A stretch of DNA of 64,000 nucleotides, from the NCBI RefSeq assembly GCF_030272615.1, contig NC_081410.1:572207241-572271240 (forward strand). Reading direction: 5' to 3'. Made by a program: the position numbers and the translations under genes. The stretch's first letter is position 1, and the number at the start of each line of letters is the position of its first letter. The DNA is from Cryptomeria japonica. Taxonomy: Eukaryota > Streptophyta > Pinopsida > Cupressales > Cupressaceae. The notes under the pieces were generated by a model, which was not told the DNA's origin, searched no databases, and saw nothing but the letters and a program-made list of their open reading frames with translations. This document shows, piece after piece, positions 32,222-44,919 of this stretch.

Positions 32222-33412
32222 ATTCTAAAAAATGTTTAGGATGTGATGCATGGTCTTGATTTCCAATTCTTAAATTTAAAACATCCTTTACATTGTGTGA
32301 TACTCTAGAGTTAGAATGCCAAAAATTTTGAATTTTCTCATTTACATTGTTGGTCAACTTCTTATCAACACATGGAAGCCTCTCACCAAAAGCCCATGTA
32401 TCATTTTGAAGGGGACATCAAGTCTTTCTCTTCTTGCAAGTGCTCTATCCAAATTTTTATGATTTATGTTCAAATCGACACAAGTTTATCTCATAAAGAA
32501 ATCCTTTCTTAAATGATGGCTTACTAAGGAGGTTGTAATCACTCTTCGAGTGACTCTCTTATCTTTTTCCTTTCTATTTTTTCCATTAGAATTGAGAGAA
32601 TTATTAAGATTTTTTACAATAATAGAATTTTTCTCCTTCTTTTTATTGATATGAATCTTCAATTTGGCTAGCAAAGGTTTCATCTTTTGTATCTTTATCA
32701 ATTTAAAAAAAAATTGGCACTGCTCGGTCAATGTCTTATTGCTAAATTATTGGTTGAAAAGTTGTGTAGCCCACAATGGAATAGTTCATGTTGATCTCTT
32801 GCCTTCAATATTGTCTATAATGTTCTCATCAATTTCAAGTAACCATTTTGGGGTTCTTGAAGGTCTTGAATTTGGCATTTTTCTTTCTTCCATGAGAGGG
32901 TCTTCATTTATCATGTAATTCAGTGTTACATTATGTTCACTTGTTCAACAATTCCACCTTCATTGTCAATTCCCAAATTTTCACCCTCACTGTCAATCCC
33001 AACATTTTCATCTTCAATGTCAATTCCCACATTTTTTATTTCTAAATTCAATATCATGTTGAAAATTTTGAATATCCATTTCAACATTTTCATTCCCAGT
33101 TTGAATATCGTGTTCAACATTTCCAATATCAATATCTACATTTTCATTTTCATTTTTAATCTTGCTTAACATTTGCAAATTTTCAATTTCCTCTTAACTT
33201 GAAATAACATTTGCAAAGGCTTCACCAATATTTGACATACCTTGTTCTTTTTCTTTCTAACACTTTATCTATCTATTTGTCTATATGTGTCAATTTTCTC
33301 ATTTGAAATCTTTCTCTTACATTTTTTCTTTCAACGACTACTTCTCCCCATTATACTATAAGAAAGTTAAGTGATGGAACAAGTTTCTACACTAAACTTC
33401 AGAGGAGGGTAA
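32217..33412 (-). pseudogene. Uncharacterised conserved gene remnant, 5' piece
   Basis: The minus strand starts near 33238 with MSNIGEAFANVISS, a stop, then an acidic repetitive region built on units like ENVDID and ENVGIDSEG, with one frameshift. A Lys-rich segment follows (KKRVTRRVITTSLVSHHLRK, about 32545-32490). Then come LDRALARRERLDVPFKMIHG and IQNFWHSNSRVSHNVKDVL, and HPKHFLESS immediately before copy B. The last blocks fit the recalled family, which has a basic region, a phosphate-like F..DxSRVSPNKKDVV block and an HxxHFLxxS motif. The frame continues in the piece at 16867-17099. The 5' end is cut by copia-D. A real start and introns cannot be resolved. Confidence 0.5.
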
Positions 33413-34246
33413 TGCGCAAACTTTTATAAATAGTCACAATAGTTATAGAAAATAAAAATAGATATAATAACATTCAAACTATAACACAATGATTTATGTG
33501 GGGAAAACCCTTTTGGAAGAAAAACCCCACACTCCAAAAGCCACCCAATATATTATTCAACAATCAAAATATATTACAATATACTTGCAGAGAAATCTCT
33601 TCACAACAATACCACTAATCAGAGATTTAGAGGTAACTCAATAGCCATAAGACTCTTACACACAACCTCTATCTCATGCACCTCATATAGGAGATACAAA
33701 ATAAGAAACTACCAAATGGTGTTACAAAACCATGGGCTAAAACCACCCAATAAGGTGTATCCAACCTTATTTCCCTTCTAGATGTCCTATGACATTAAAA
33801 AACACATCAACATGTGTCCCTCCCATTTAAAACTCATTTATGTGTCCGATGTATTTTATATTTCCAAATTTCAGGAGTACAAACTTTCAGAGGCCATAGC
33901 TTGAGAACCATGTGTCTGATTGACAAACCATTTGAAGCCTTGGAAAGCTCACAAAGTTCTCTATTTCCTCATAAACCACTAAACCATTTATTCCTAATTT
34001 TTAGGGTGTTTGAACACCTATAAAGTCATGAAAATCAAATTTAAACCTTTCATTGGACCCGTCCAAAATGAAAAATTTAATATCTTCAAAACAAGTTGTG
34101 ATCTTGTGAAGTAACTTTACTGGAATACTTATCTAGACAATTAAAAAGCTTTGGGGAGAATTTCACACCATTTTGTGTCCAAACAAAAAATTAATATAAA
34201 TAGTAACCTTATGTAAATGCAAGGTTGAGACACCATTTTCCCAACA
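33413..34246 (-). repeat. 3' LTR of copia-D
   Basis: On the minus strand TGTTGGGAAAATGG to AAGTTTGCGCA, about 834 bases. The inner edge is firm because AAGTGGGAGATT (34247-34258) precedes it. The outer edge is the best CA candidate. It contains the GGGGAAAACCCTTTTGG hairpin. Confidence 0.5.
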
Positions 34247-34340
34247 AATCTCCCACTTGTTGAACACCTTATAAGAGTAAAGGGAGTATTAACATAATAA
34301 ATCAATTGCTAGGGGTGATGAGGCCCATATACTCTAAATA

Positions 34341-37175
34341 CTATTTGAACTTCTCTGTGCTCACAACCTTAGTTAAAATATTTGCAACATTCATCAAAAT
34401 TTCTACCTTAACCAACTTCACCTTGTCATCTTTGACCATATCTTTGAGAAAATGATACTGAACATCAATGTGTTTGGTCCAAGCATGAAATATCGAGTTC
34501 TTAGCTAGGCATATCACAGTCTTACTATCACAACTCCTTGTTTTATACCAATGTTTGAACAAAGTCTCATAAACCAAATGGATTCTTTACAAGCATGAGT
34601 ATCTTCCATATACCCTACTTCAATAGTGGACAAAGAAACCACATTCTGTCGCTTACTCATCCAACTAATTGCACCACCAAATAAAGTAAACACATAAGCA
34701 CTAGTGGATCTTCTACTATCAATATCACTTGCCCAATCTGAATCCACATAACCATGAATATCAAGGGAAATCATGTTTCCAACTGAATTACCATGATTAA
34801 ACAAAGAATACTCTTTTGACTGTATCCCAATGAACTCTACCAAGATTGGACATATATCTAGATAGAACTACCACTGCTTGGGAAATGTCTAGTCTAGTAT
34901 AGACCATAGCATACATCAAACTTACAATTTCACTTTGGTAAGGAACTCTGCTCATGTCTTCCATCCTCTATGGGGATGTAGGACAATCTACAATAGATAT
35001 TTTTGTTCCAATTGTAAAAGGAACACACAATGATCTACAATCCAACATCTTGAACCTCTGTAACACTGAATTCACATACTTACTTTGGCCTAGCCATACC
35101 TTTCTTTTTCACTCTATCTCTTTTAATTTCCATCCCAAGAATGTGTTTGACTACACGAAGATCTTTCATTTCAAATTTAGCAGTGAGCTAAGACTTAAGT
35201 TCTAAAATCATACCTTTCCCTTTACCAATGAATAACATATCATCAACATACATTGTAATGAATAGGAAATGATCACCATTAGTTTTATAATAAAAATAGT
35301 GATTTGATTTAGAATGCTCAAATCTCAAACTTAACACATATGTATAAATTTTTTAGGTACCACATCCTAGGACTTTGTTTGAGGCCATGTAGGGATTTCT
35401 TTAATTTACAGACCAAATGACTTTTACTTTTCACCACATAGTGCTCCAGTTGTGTCATATAAATATCCTCCTCCAAATCACCATGAAGGAAACTAGTATT
35501 CACATCCACTTACTCAGCCTCTAAATTATAAGCAGCAGTAATAGAAAGAAAAAATCCAATGAATGTCATTTTGGCAACAAAAGAAAATATCTCACCATAA
35601 TCAACACCCTCAACCTGAGAGTAGCCTTTTGCAACCAACCTTGCTTTATACTTCTCAATTCTTCCATTTGAACCAATCTATTTCTTGAACACCCATTTGC
35701 AACCAACAATCTTTTGTCCTTTAGGCAATGGTACAAGATTCCCTATATCATTCTTTTTTAAAGATGCCATTTCTTCGTCCATAGAAATCTTCCAGGATTC
35801 TGCATCATTCATACCTAATGCCTCGTCTACAGATTTCAGTTCTTCCACATTAGTATTCAAAGAAAATATATAACTCCAATCATTAGGTGAATACCTTTCA
35901 GGTGGTTGTCTATGTCTTGTAGACCTTAAAACAAGTTGAGTTGGATGTTCTTTCTCCTTTTCTAAAGATTCAAAGATAGATGAGATCTCCTCAATTTTTT
36001 TCCTACCTAGGGGTCTCAATTCAACTCTTTCAAGTGTAGAAGGGAATTGAATCACATCTTCCTTTTTAGTCTATTTTGGCTGTAATGTAACAAAATGAGA
36101 CTTAATCTCTCTAAAAATCACACCCCTACTATGAATTATCTTTTGTGCAAAAGGATCCTAAAGCTTGTATCCTTTCACACCATAACTATACCCAATGAAG
36201 ATGAATTTCACAGCCTTGTTCTCCAACTTTGTCCTCTTCTCTTTTGGCACATGTGCATATGCCTCACAACCAAAGAATCTAAGATGTCTCAATGAAGGAT
36301 CGTGACCTAACCATGCTTCCATAGGTGTTTTATCAACAAGAGATAATGTAGGAGACCTGTTAATCACATAGCAAGTAGTGGCAACAAATTCAACCCAACA
36401 CTTGTGTTCTAGACCAGCACTACTCAGCATACTCCTATCCTTCTCCATCAGTGTCCTATTCATTATTTCTGCAACTTCATTCTGTTGTGGATAATATAGA
36501 GTTTTCCTTTGTCTATTAATGTCAAAATATTTACAAAATATATCAAAATCATTAGAGGAAAATTCATCGTCATTATGAATCCTCAAACATTTAATTTTCT
36601 TTCTAGTCTACAACTAAACCATTGCTTTAAATTATTTAAATCGACTGAAAACTTTAGATTTACTCTTTAGAAAATATACCCACGTCCTACGAAAATCATC
36701 AATAAATAAAACATAATATGTGGATTTTCCAATCAAAAGAACTTCTACAAGACCAAACACATCAGAATAAATAAGATCCAAAACACCACAAGTTTGATGA
36801 GAACTTGAATAAATCTAAATCTAGTTTTGTTTTCCATAAATGGAATTCTCACAGAAATCAAATTAAATATTAAAATCATTGAAACCTTAAACAAGGGTTT
36901 TATTTTTCAAGGTCCTTATACCCTTTTCTCCAATGTGGCCAAGCCTCTGGTGCCATAACATAGTCTTCACTGCAAGTAACTTTTATTCAAAAGAAAGAGC
37001 ACCCTTAGGTACCCAAAATCCATTTCCATCTGCTGAAGGTGAAACCCTCAAATATTCCACAGATTTAATTTTTACAAAAGTGGTATTACACTCAACAATG
37101 TATGCGTTTAGCTTATACAAAGTACCAAATCTGACACCTCTACCAATTATCATAGGTACCAAATCTTCCATAAAT
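34341..37175 (-). pseudogene. copia-D pol fragment: integrase, RT, RNase H
   Basis: Minus-strand reading begins in the GAG-pre-integrase region. Integrase follows with LYYPQQNEVAEIMNRTLMEK and FFGCEAYAHVPKEKRTKLE (36586-36158). A linker and the RT start come next: LVLRSTRHRQPPERYSPNDW and KIVGCKWVFKK (36055-35678). Then [13 protein letters not shown] and [15 protein letters not shown] (35509-35318), and a YVDDM catalytic motif near 35245. RNase H reads [19 protein letters not shown] (34843-34514) and ends at 34341. Breaks are spread over the whole length, so no product is expected. The catalytic order is that of Ty1/copia. Confidence 0.75.
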
Positions 37176-37770
37176 CATGGGTATGGGAATGGAAATGTAT
37201 GTCGTGTTTGAGGAATGAAATATCATATGTGAAGGAGATTTGGCTGATCATTGAAGATCAAAATGGGTTTATGTAAGAGGTCAAAGGCCTCTGGTATTGA
37301 GCTTAACTAGAACTGTAATCAACCATGGTAGATTTTATCTTTGGTACTTCATTCTTCTGGATTGTTGTCCAATTGTTTCGAGGTGGTTATAACCTCTCTG
37401 TAGTTAGTGAAACTCTTTTATAATGAGTAGTACACTCTAGGAAATTTTCCTTCCTGCATGTGTAGGCCCCTCATTGCATCACATACTTTCTGCAGAAGTA
37501 TCATCTGACTATGGGTAGGCTTCCCATCGTGGTTTTTCCCTTTACCAGGTTTTCCACATACAAATCATGGTGTTATGTTGTATGGTTACATTGTGTTTAT
37601 TATCTATTTCATTCTTAAGTTTTATTGCTTACCGGTGTCTATTTCTACTATTTTGGTATTCAATGTTTATATGCTCCGGTTAAAGATTGTAAAGTGGTTT
37701 GATTGATATAATTTGTTGACAACTAATTCACTGCTCCCCCCCTCTCAATTGCCCACCGGTTATCCTAACA
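37176..37770 (+). repeat. Truncated 5' LTR of copia-2
   Basis: Begins ATCATGGGTATGGGAATGG and ends TTATCCTAACA. Matches the last 600 bases of 42308-43562. The start is a deletion or recombination junction, not a true LTR end. Confidence 0.75.
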
Positions 37771-37772
37771 AT

Positions 37773-37784
37773 TGGTATTAGAAC
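37773..37784 (+). other. Primer-binding site of copia-2
   Basis: TGGTATTAGAAC, two bases after the LTR end; a near match to the Met tRNA complement. Confidence 0.7.
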
Positions 37785-37828
37785 CTTGTTCTTGTTTTGC
37801 AGAAGCTTAACCTCTTGAGGTATATCCT

Positions 37829-38900
37829 ATGGCAACTAATCCACCGGTAACTATTTTCAGAAGACAAATCCCTAAGCTTGATGGAACAAATTATTGGATA
37901 TGGAAAATCTGAATGGAGACTCATCTTAGATGTCTTGGGAAGGATATTTGGGAGATCACTGAGAAAGGATATACACCTTATTATCTGGCATCTGGCAATC
38001 CTGCTCCTGCATAATTGGACAAAAATATTGAAAATGATTGCAGAGCTAGAGAAACCCTCTTGTGTGCACTTACTGATCAACAAATCATGGGATTGACTGA
38101 TAAATCATCTACAAAGGTTATGTGGGATAAATTGCAAACTTTGAATGAAGGTGACCCTACTAACAAAATTGCTTAACTTGATGGTTACTAGGTAAGATAT
38201 GAGAACTTGAAGATAGATGGCAATGAAAGAATTGCTACACTTATAGAAAGAGTAAATGAGATTTTCATGGGAATTCAATGTTTTGGAGAATCTCTGAGTG
38301 AAGATGAAATAGTTCCCAAAGTCTTGAGAGCCCTTCCAGTGGCTTACAAGATGAAGGTGACTGCAATTAATGAAATGAGAATAATGGCAAACACTTTAGT
38401 TAATAGAGACATTCTGATTGGGAAATTATCTACTTTTGAGCTTGAAGAATTTGGGCCTTCTGATGCTGCAAAGTTTGAACCTGGTTTTCAAGCATCATCA
38501 TCATCTATCAGTAAGAGTGATTGGAAAGCCCTATATGCAAAAGAATTGGAAGATATGAGGAAAGAGGATGAATAATTTGAGCAACTTGAAGCGTTGATTG
38601 CTAGAAGAGTACCTAAAGGACCGACAAAAGTAAGTATGAAGGAAAAGCACCTTTTAAATATTTTGCTTGTAATAAGATTGGTCATTTTGCATCTAGATGT
38701 CCTGAAAGGAATGCAAGATTTGAAGAAAGAGATAAGAAATCATTTAAGACTAATCGGAACATATATAAATTCAAGAAAAACAAACAATGCTACATAGCAG
38801 ATGAGGAAGGAGTAAGTGATGACTCTGAGAATGAACCGACAGAAGACTCTTATAGTAGATCCGACAATGGAAAGGAATGGGTGTTCTATGCCTTAAAGGA
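37829..38900 (+). pseudogene. copia-2 gag
   Basis: Starts MATNPPVTIFRRQIPKLDG. A stop replaces a Trp codon soon after (IWKI-stop), then come KVMWDKLQTLNEGD and a good frame from 38207 (IATLIERVNEIFMGIQC to LSTFELEEFGPSD). A degenerate knuckle FACNKIGHFASRCPERN follows at about 38660, after a frame break. It is the homologue of the copia-1 gag and is non-functional. Confidence 0.7.
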
Positions 38901-41900
38901 AGATGAACCGGAACTGGCTATCAAGAATGAAGGAAAGGCCCTAGTAGAAAAATTTGAAGATAAGGATGAATGGGTAATTGATAGTGGATGCTCACATCAT
39001 ATGACTGGAGATAAAAGAAAAATTATATTCCTGTAAGAATACAATGGTGGTCAAGTAAGATTTGGAGATGACAAAGCATGTATGATCAAAGGTAGAGGTA
39101 CTATTTCTCTGGATGGTAAGCATAATACTGATAATGTCTATTATGTAGAAGGTTTAAAGCATAATCTTTTAAGTGTTGGTCAATTAGTGGACAAGAGATT
39201 CCAACTTCAATTCAAAGATAGAAAATGCAAAATCATTAACAAAACTAGTTTGGAGATTGCAATTGGTACTCAAACTGGAGGTAATGTCTTTCTCCTAAAC
39301 ATTGGTAATAAGACATGTTTGATTGCTCATGTTGATGAGAGTTGGCTATGGCATAAAAGGTTGTGTCATGTTAATTTTGATTGTTTGTTAAGATCACTTC
39401 AACAAAGGCGGTTAGAGATATACCTAAGATTATGAAGCCTCATAATCTGGTATGTAAGGAATGCCAATTTTGAAAGCAAGTTGGAACTTCTTTTAAGAGC
39501 ATACATGATAAATCTAATGATGTGCTTGATTTAATTCATACTGACTTATGTAGTCCAACAAGGACCAGAAGCTTTCAAGGTGATAGGTATTTTATGCTAA
39601 TAATTGATGATTATTCTAGAATGATGTGGGTGACTTTTTTAAGGGAGAAGTCTGAAGCTTTTGAGAAATTCAAGATCTTTAAAGCAAAGGTGGAAATTGA
39701 ATTTGGATTGAAAATCAAATGTCTGAGATCAAATCAAGGCAGTGAGTTCACTTGTCATAAATTTAACAGTTATTGTGAGACAAATGGAATTAGTAGACAA
39801 TTATCTGTACCTCAGACTCCTTAGCCGAATGGAGTAATGGAAAGGAAGAATAGAACCATTTTAGATGCAGCAAGAACCATGATGATGAAAGCTAAATTGC
39901 CTCGCATCTACTAGAGAGAAGCAATGAGTACAACAGTCTACACATTCAACAGAGTTCATATCAAAGGTGAAACAGGTAAGACTCCTTATGAATTATGGTT
40001 TGGACATACACCTACTATTAAATATTTCAGAATTTTTGGAATTAAATGTTATATCAAAAAGGATGATTCAATTGGGAAGTTTGATCCTAGATGTGATGAA
40101 GGAATATCTCTTGGTTATTCAAATCAGAGCAAAGCATATAGATGTTATAACAAAAGATTGCAGAAAATTGTGGAGAGCGTAAATGTGAAAATGGATGAGC
40201 AATACAAAAATCAATCTATACTATATGCCAATGAATCAACAGTGGAAATGATCATAACTGAACTAGCAATGCCTCAACTGGTACAAGACACTGAGACAGT
40301 TACACCAGTACAATCATAAAATTCAACTGTGACTGATGATCAGAATAGTGAACCTAAAGTTCAGAATACACCAATGTATGTAAGACTAAATCATTCTGAA
40401 GATCGAATCATTGGCAATACAAAAAAGGGAGTTATGACAAGAAAAAGACTAGAAAATGAAGAGGTATGTCTTATTTCTCAAATTGAAGTAGCATCTATTA
40501 TTGAAGCTTGTAAAGACAAACATTTGGTTAAAGGATATGGAAGATGAATTAGATTAGATAGAGAAGAATGAGACTTGGACTTTAGTTTCCCGACCTAAAA
40601 ATAAGACTTTTATTGGAACTAAATGGGTTTTTAGAAACAAACTAAATGAGGATGGTCAAGTTGTAAAAAACAAGGCTAGACTGGTTTGTAAAGGATATTC
40701 TCAAATGGAAGGAATTGATTATGGTGATACATTTGCACTTACAGCTAGAATTGAAGTTGTTAGACTATTTCTTGCCTATGTAGCATATAAGAACTATAAG
40801 GTCTATCAAATGGATGTTAAATGTGAATTTTTTAATGGTTAACGTGAGGAAGAAGTATGCATCAAGAATCTTGATGGATTTTCACTGATAGATAACAAAT
40901 ATATGGATTGAAACAAGCTCCTCAAGCTTGGTATGCAGGGTTGGATAAATATCTTTTGAAGCTTGGTTTTACTAAAGGTAGTGCTGACACTAATTTATAT
41001 TACAAGATCACTGATGATGATATTATGATTATTGAAGTATTTGTTGATGATATCATTTTTGGAGGAGAAGATAAATTGTGCATGGAATTCTCTAATAATA
41101 TGAAGAATGAATTTGAAATGTCCATGATTGGTGAAATGAGATTTTTCTTAGGTTTGTAGATTACTCAAACTGACAAAGGCATTTTTATCTATCAAACTGA
41201 GTATCTAAGGGAATTGTTGAAGAAGTTTGGTATGGATAATTCCAAACTAGTAAGTACTCCTATGGTGACAAGTGAGAAATTATCTATCAAAGAAACATTT
41301 GCACCAGTAAATTCGACAAGGTATAAGTCTATGATTGGTGGCTTGTTATATCGGACTCAGACTAGACCAGATATTATGAATGCACTACGTATTGTTTCAA
41401 GGTATCAAAGTAATCCTAAATAAAATCATGAATGTGCAATACAGAGGATATTCTGGTATTTCCAAGGAACAACAGAAGATGGCTTATGGTATTCTAGAGA
41501 TGATAACTTCACTTTATGTGCATATATAGATTTAGATTGGGCATGAGATAGTGATGATAGGAAGAGAACTTCTGGTGGAGCTTTCTTTCTTGGGAAGAAA
41601 CTAGTTTCATGGATCAGCAAAAAACGGTCATGCATTTTTTTATCTACTACAGAAGTTGAATATGTTGCAGCAGCAACTAATTTTACACAAGTCCTATGGA
41701 TGAAGCAAATGTTGAAGGATATCAAGGTAAATTGTAGTGAATCGGTAGTTATCTACTATGATAACTCTACAGCTATTGACATGTCTATGTGAATCTGATA
41801 TTTCACTCTAAGACTAAGCACATATCAATAAAGTATAGCTTTCTGAAGAACAAGGTGGAAGAAAAGGAAGTCAAATTGGTTTATGTGAACACTAAAGAGA

Positions 41901-41995
41901 AGATTGCAGATAAATTCACTAAACTGTTGTCTAAAGAATCATTTGAATATTTGAGAGATAGATTAGGGGTATCTACCCCTCTGGTAGAAACTTAG
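38901..41995 (+). pseudogene. copia-2 pol: protease, integrase, RT, RNase H
   Basis: The protease motif VIDSGCSHHMTGDK at about 38970 is intact, unlike in copia-1. GAG-pre-integrase and integrase lie at 39082-40319 (SWLWHKRLCHVNFDC, TPYELWFGHTPTIKYF). RT extends from about 40560 with [12 protein letters not shown] near 41040. A TAG at 41157-41159 falls in the GL-Q-ITQ motif, the same codon as in copia-F2. RNase H runs to FTKLLSKESFEYLRDRLGV and ends at 41993-41995. Several stops and a frameshift near 40890 inactivate it. Confidence 0.75.
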
Positions 41996-42307
41996 CTAAT
42001 GGTGTAGTGCATCATTCCAGTATGGATCATCAGCCTTATCCTTTGCTCCAGATTGATGTAGTGGTGCTACTACTTAGGGGGAGTAGTTAGCTTTAAGATT
42101 CACAAAATTTTGATATCTATGTCATATCTTTGGCATTGATGTCAAGGGTGGAGAGTTATATGTGAAAAATAATTATGGGAGAGAGATTCAGATTGGATTG
42201 TACTCCTTAGGGGGAGTCAGTTTTTCATGAGAAATGTTTGGCACTTCTTGGCACTTAGGTGTTTATTTTTCACATCTAGTGTTGCCCTCAATGCCAAAGG
42301 GGGAGAT
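41996..42307 (+). other. copia-2 3' untranslated region and polypurine tract
   Basis: Non-coding, with two GGGGGAGT-type purine blocks and the final AAAGGGGGAGAT at 42296-42307. The same layout follows pol in copia-F1. Confidence 0.6.
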
Positions 42308-43562
42308 TGTTGGAAATATGAAGGAATTTATTTTTTTTGCATTGATGTGTTTTCATTTATGTCAATACTAGTTGTTATGGTTGGTTACCCGCATACAGGT
42401 TTTGGTTATGGGTAGAAGGTCTAGTCTTACGGATAGAAGGGACTATCTATTGGACACTTTTGGCTTGTCTGGATCAATGTAGTATGTTTAGTTTTATGTG
42501 TTACATGTTCTTGGAGCATGTTTTGGTCAGTTGATATTGACTTGGTGATCGAATGTTATCATACACTCTAGTATGCCTATACTGATAAGGGTTTATGGTT
42601 TTACTGACAAAGCTTTTACTAAGAATCTTTGACAGGATGCATAAGTGGTGTTGGTGTGGCTTCTGGATAGAATTCAAGATGTAGAAGGTGATCCTTGATC
42701 ATGCCTCGACTGGCTGGAGACATCACTTTGGCATGGTGTACCTAGATTAGGTCGAGTACCTATCTAGGTTGTGGACCGGTATCATGTTCTCTACACATTA
42801 CCAAGATGAATTATGAATTGGTTAATGTTTTTTTGGTCTAAAGACGACATGGCATATCATTATAATATGAATGTATGTAATGATCTTATTGTAATATCTT
42901 TTAGGTGGCTGACCTAATTGGTTTAGGTCTTAGGGTTGGTATAAATTGATGTAAGATCTCACTGTAGATCATGGGTATGGGAATGGAAGTGTATGTCGTG
43001 GTTGTGGAATGAAATATCATATGCAAAGGAGATTTGGTCGATCGTTGAAGATCAAATTGGGTTTATGTAAGAGGTCAAAGGCCTCCAGTATTGAGCTTAA
43101 CGAGAACTATAATTAGGCATGGTAGATTCTATCTTTAGTAGTTTATTCTTCTGGATTGTTGTCCAATTGTTTCGAGGTGGTTATAACCTCTATGTAGTTA
43201 GTGAGACTCTTTTGTAATGAGCAGTACACTCTAGGCAATGTGCCTTCCTACATGTGTAGGCCCCTCATTGTATCACATACTTTCTATAGAAGTATCATCT
43301 GACTTTAAGTAGGCTTCCCACCATGGTTTTTCCCTTTATCAGGTTTTCCACATACAAATCACGGTGTTATGTGGTATGGTTGCATTGTGTTGATTATCTA
43401 TTTCTTTCTTAAGTTTTATTGCTTACAGGTATTTGTTTCTTCTTTTCTGGTATTCAATGTTTATATGCTTCGGTTAAAGGTTGTAAAGTGGTTTGATTGA
43501 TATAATATATTGACAACTGATTTACCCCCCCTGTCCTCTATTGTCCACCGGTTATCCTGACA
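42308..43562 (+). repeat. 3' LTR of copia-2
   Basis: About 1255 bases from TGTTGGAAATATGAAGG to GGTTATCCTGACA. TATAAAT at 42940-42946. The C-rich TTTACCCCCCCTGTCC block lies near the end. Confidence 0.8.
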
Positions 43563-44456
43563 CAAAACTGATGAATGTGAGAAGTTGGCTAGGGAGAATG
43601 TAGTTTTAAAGAATAAAATGCAATCTATTGTTATGAAGCTAACAAAGGAGATTAAAGACCAGAAAAAGAATTAACAAATATTGACTCAATCCTTGAAGGA
43701 TAGCTCTAATGAATGTTGCATATTGGCATATGGGAATAACTAGTTGAATCTCAAACTTGCATGGACAAAGAATGATGGGCATGAACTTGAGAGAGATCAT
43801 AATTCTGAAAGATGAGTTGACTACTAATAATGAGTACAAAGAAAAGTTCAAAGCTAGTTCAACCTATTTGGATGAGATTCTAGATGGTCAAAGACATGGG
43901 AAAGACTCAAAAGGATTTGGAGATGAGAAAGGAGAATCCTTCAGTTCTGGATAGAGCAATGCAAAATCAAATCATTAGTAGAGAAAAAAACCTCTAGTAA
44001 GATAGCCAAATGCCTATAAATTCAATGGTAGATGCTTTACTTGCAATAAATTTGGTCATATGGAAAATCAATGCGAAAGTAGGATGAATAATGGGATGAT
44101 GAATAATGTGAACAATGGTCCTATCTTTACCGGTCAATGTTTCATATGCAACAATTTTGGTCACAAGTCAAACATGTGCAGAGAAGTAATGAATAATTTT
44201 TAGAATAAGAGATGTTTTGCATGTGGTATGTTTGTACATATATCTAACCAATGCAGGATGAGACCAAATTAAATGAATTTCAGGTCTATGCATAGAAATG
44301 TTGTATGTCATGTATATCACAAAGTAGGTCATAATGCAAGACATTGGAGAAGTAGGAATGCACTGGTGAACAAGCACAAATCTAATGAGAAAGGAAAAGA
44401 AAAGGTAGATGAAAACAAAGATCAACTCAAGAAGATGTGGGTAAAGAAAAAAGATT
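43563..44456 (+). pseudogene. ZK-family ORF1 copy 2: coiled coil plus four knuckles
   Basis: The start reads CEKLARENVVLKNKMQSIV and KLTKEIKDQKKN, coiled-coil-like and Lys/Glu-rich, with frame breaks around 43670-43760. From about 44025 one frame gives CFTCNKFGHMENQC, CFICNNFGHKSNMC, CFACGMFVHISNQC and a degenerate fourth unit (CHVYHKVGHNARHW). A Lys/Glu tail ends at the stop at 44458. The knuckle array and order match ORF1 of copy 1 (five units). The N-terminus is missing. Confidence 0.65.
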
Positions 44457-44919
44457 AGAATGTGCAGAATGGCTCCACACCTGAATCCAGTGATGGAACC
44501 TCATCTGAAAACTAGGGATTTTGGGCCTTAGGGGGATTTTTTCATGTAGATAAATAGAACCCCCTCTTTAGAAACCTGCAACCAGTTCTAAAAGGTTGTA
44601 TAAGATTCAAATCAAGAATATAGTTGATATCTAGAAGATTGTTGTAGCAGTTTAGCAATCCAATGAAAGAATTGAAGAAAAAAAGTGTAGTCAGAAGCTT
44701 TAAGGTTGAGCACTTATTACAACTAGAAATTAGGTTAAAAAGGGCATTCTGAAATCTTATTATTCATAATGCAATCATGAGAAAATAGCAAAACTACAGA
44801 GTAAGAGAGATTTAACAACGAACCAAGCTTGAAGTGATCAATGAGCAATTTGTTGCACCCAGTTAATAATTAAAGATATTTATCCATTTTTCATGAGCTA
44901 TCTGTTTTAAACCCTAAAT
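44457..44919 (+). other. Spacer between ZK ORF1 and ORF2 (copy 2)
   Basis: No coding signal. Its length is comparable to the 530-base spacer of copy 1. Confidence 0.4.

Larger units (their letters stand above)
33413..37175 (-). mobile_element. Ty1/copia element copia-D, 5'-truncated (minus strand)
   Basis: On the minus strand this is the GAG-pre-integrase region, integrase, reverse transcriptase, RNase H, polypurine tract and 3' LTR. It belongs to a different copia lineage from copia-1 to copia-F (YVDD instead of FVDD, different LTR). Gag, protease and the 5' LTR are missing: the element is fused at about 37175 to the middle of the copia-2 5' LTR. Many stops. Confidence 0.7.
37176..43562 (+). 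mobile_element. Ty1/copia element copia-2 (5' LTR truncated)
   Basis: A partial 5' LTR (37176-37770), primer site, gag, pol, polypurine tract and complete 3' LTR (42308-43562). The 5' LTR starts at a point equal to about 42967 of the 3' LTR, so roughly 660 bases are lost at the fusion with copia-D. It is the same lineage as copia-1 and the F array but more diverged in LTR and gag. Confidence 0.8.

Noticed and set aside
32926-33169. Plus-strand ORF of 78 codons rich in Ser, Phe and Ile
   Set aside because: It is the antisense of the acidic repeat region of the split minus-strand gene, and the apparent repeats in it are the same minisatellite.
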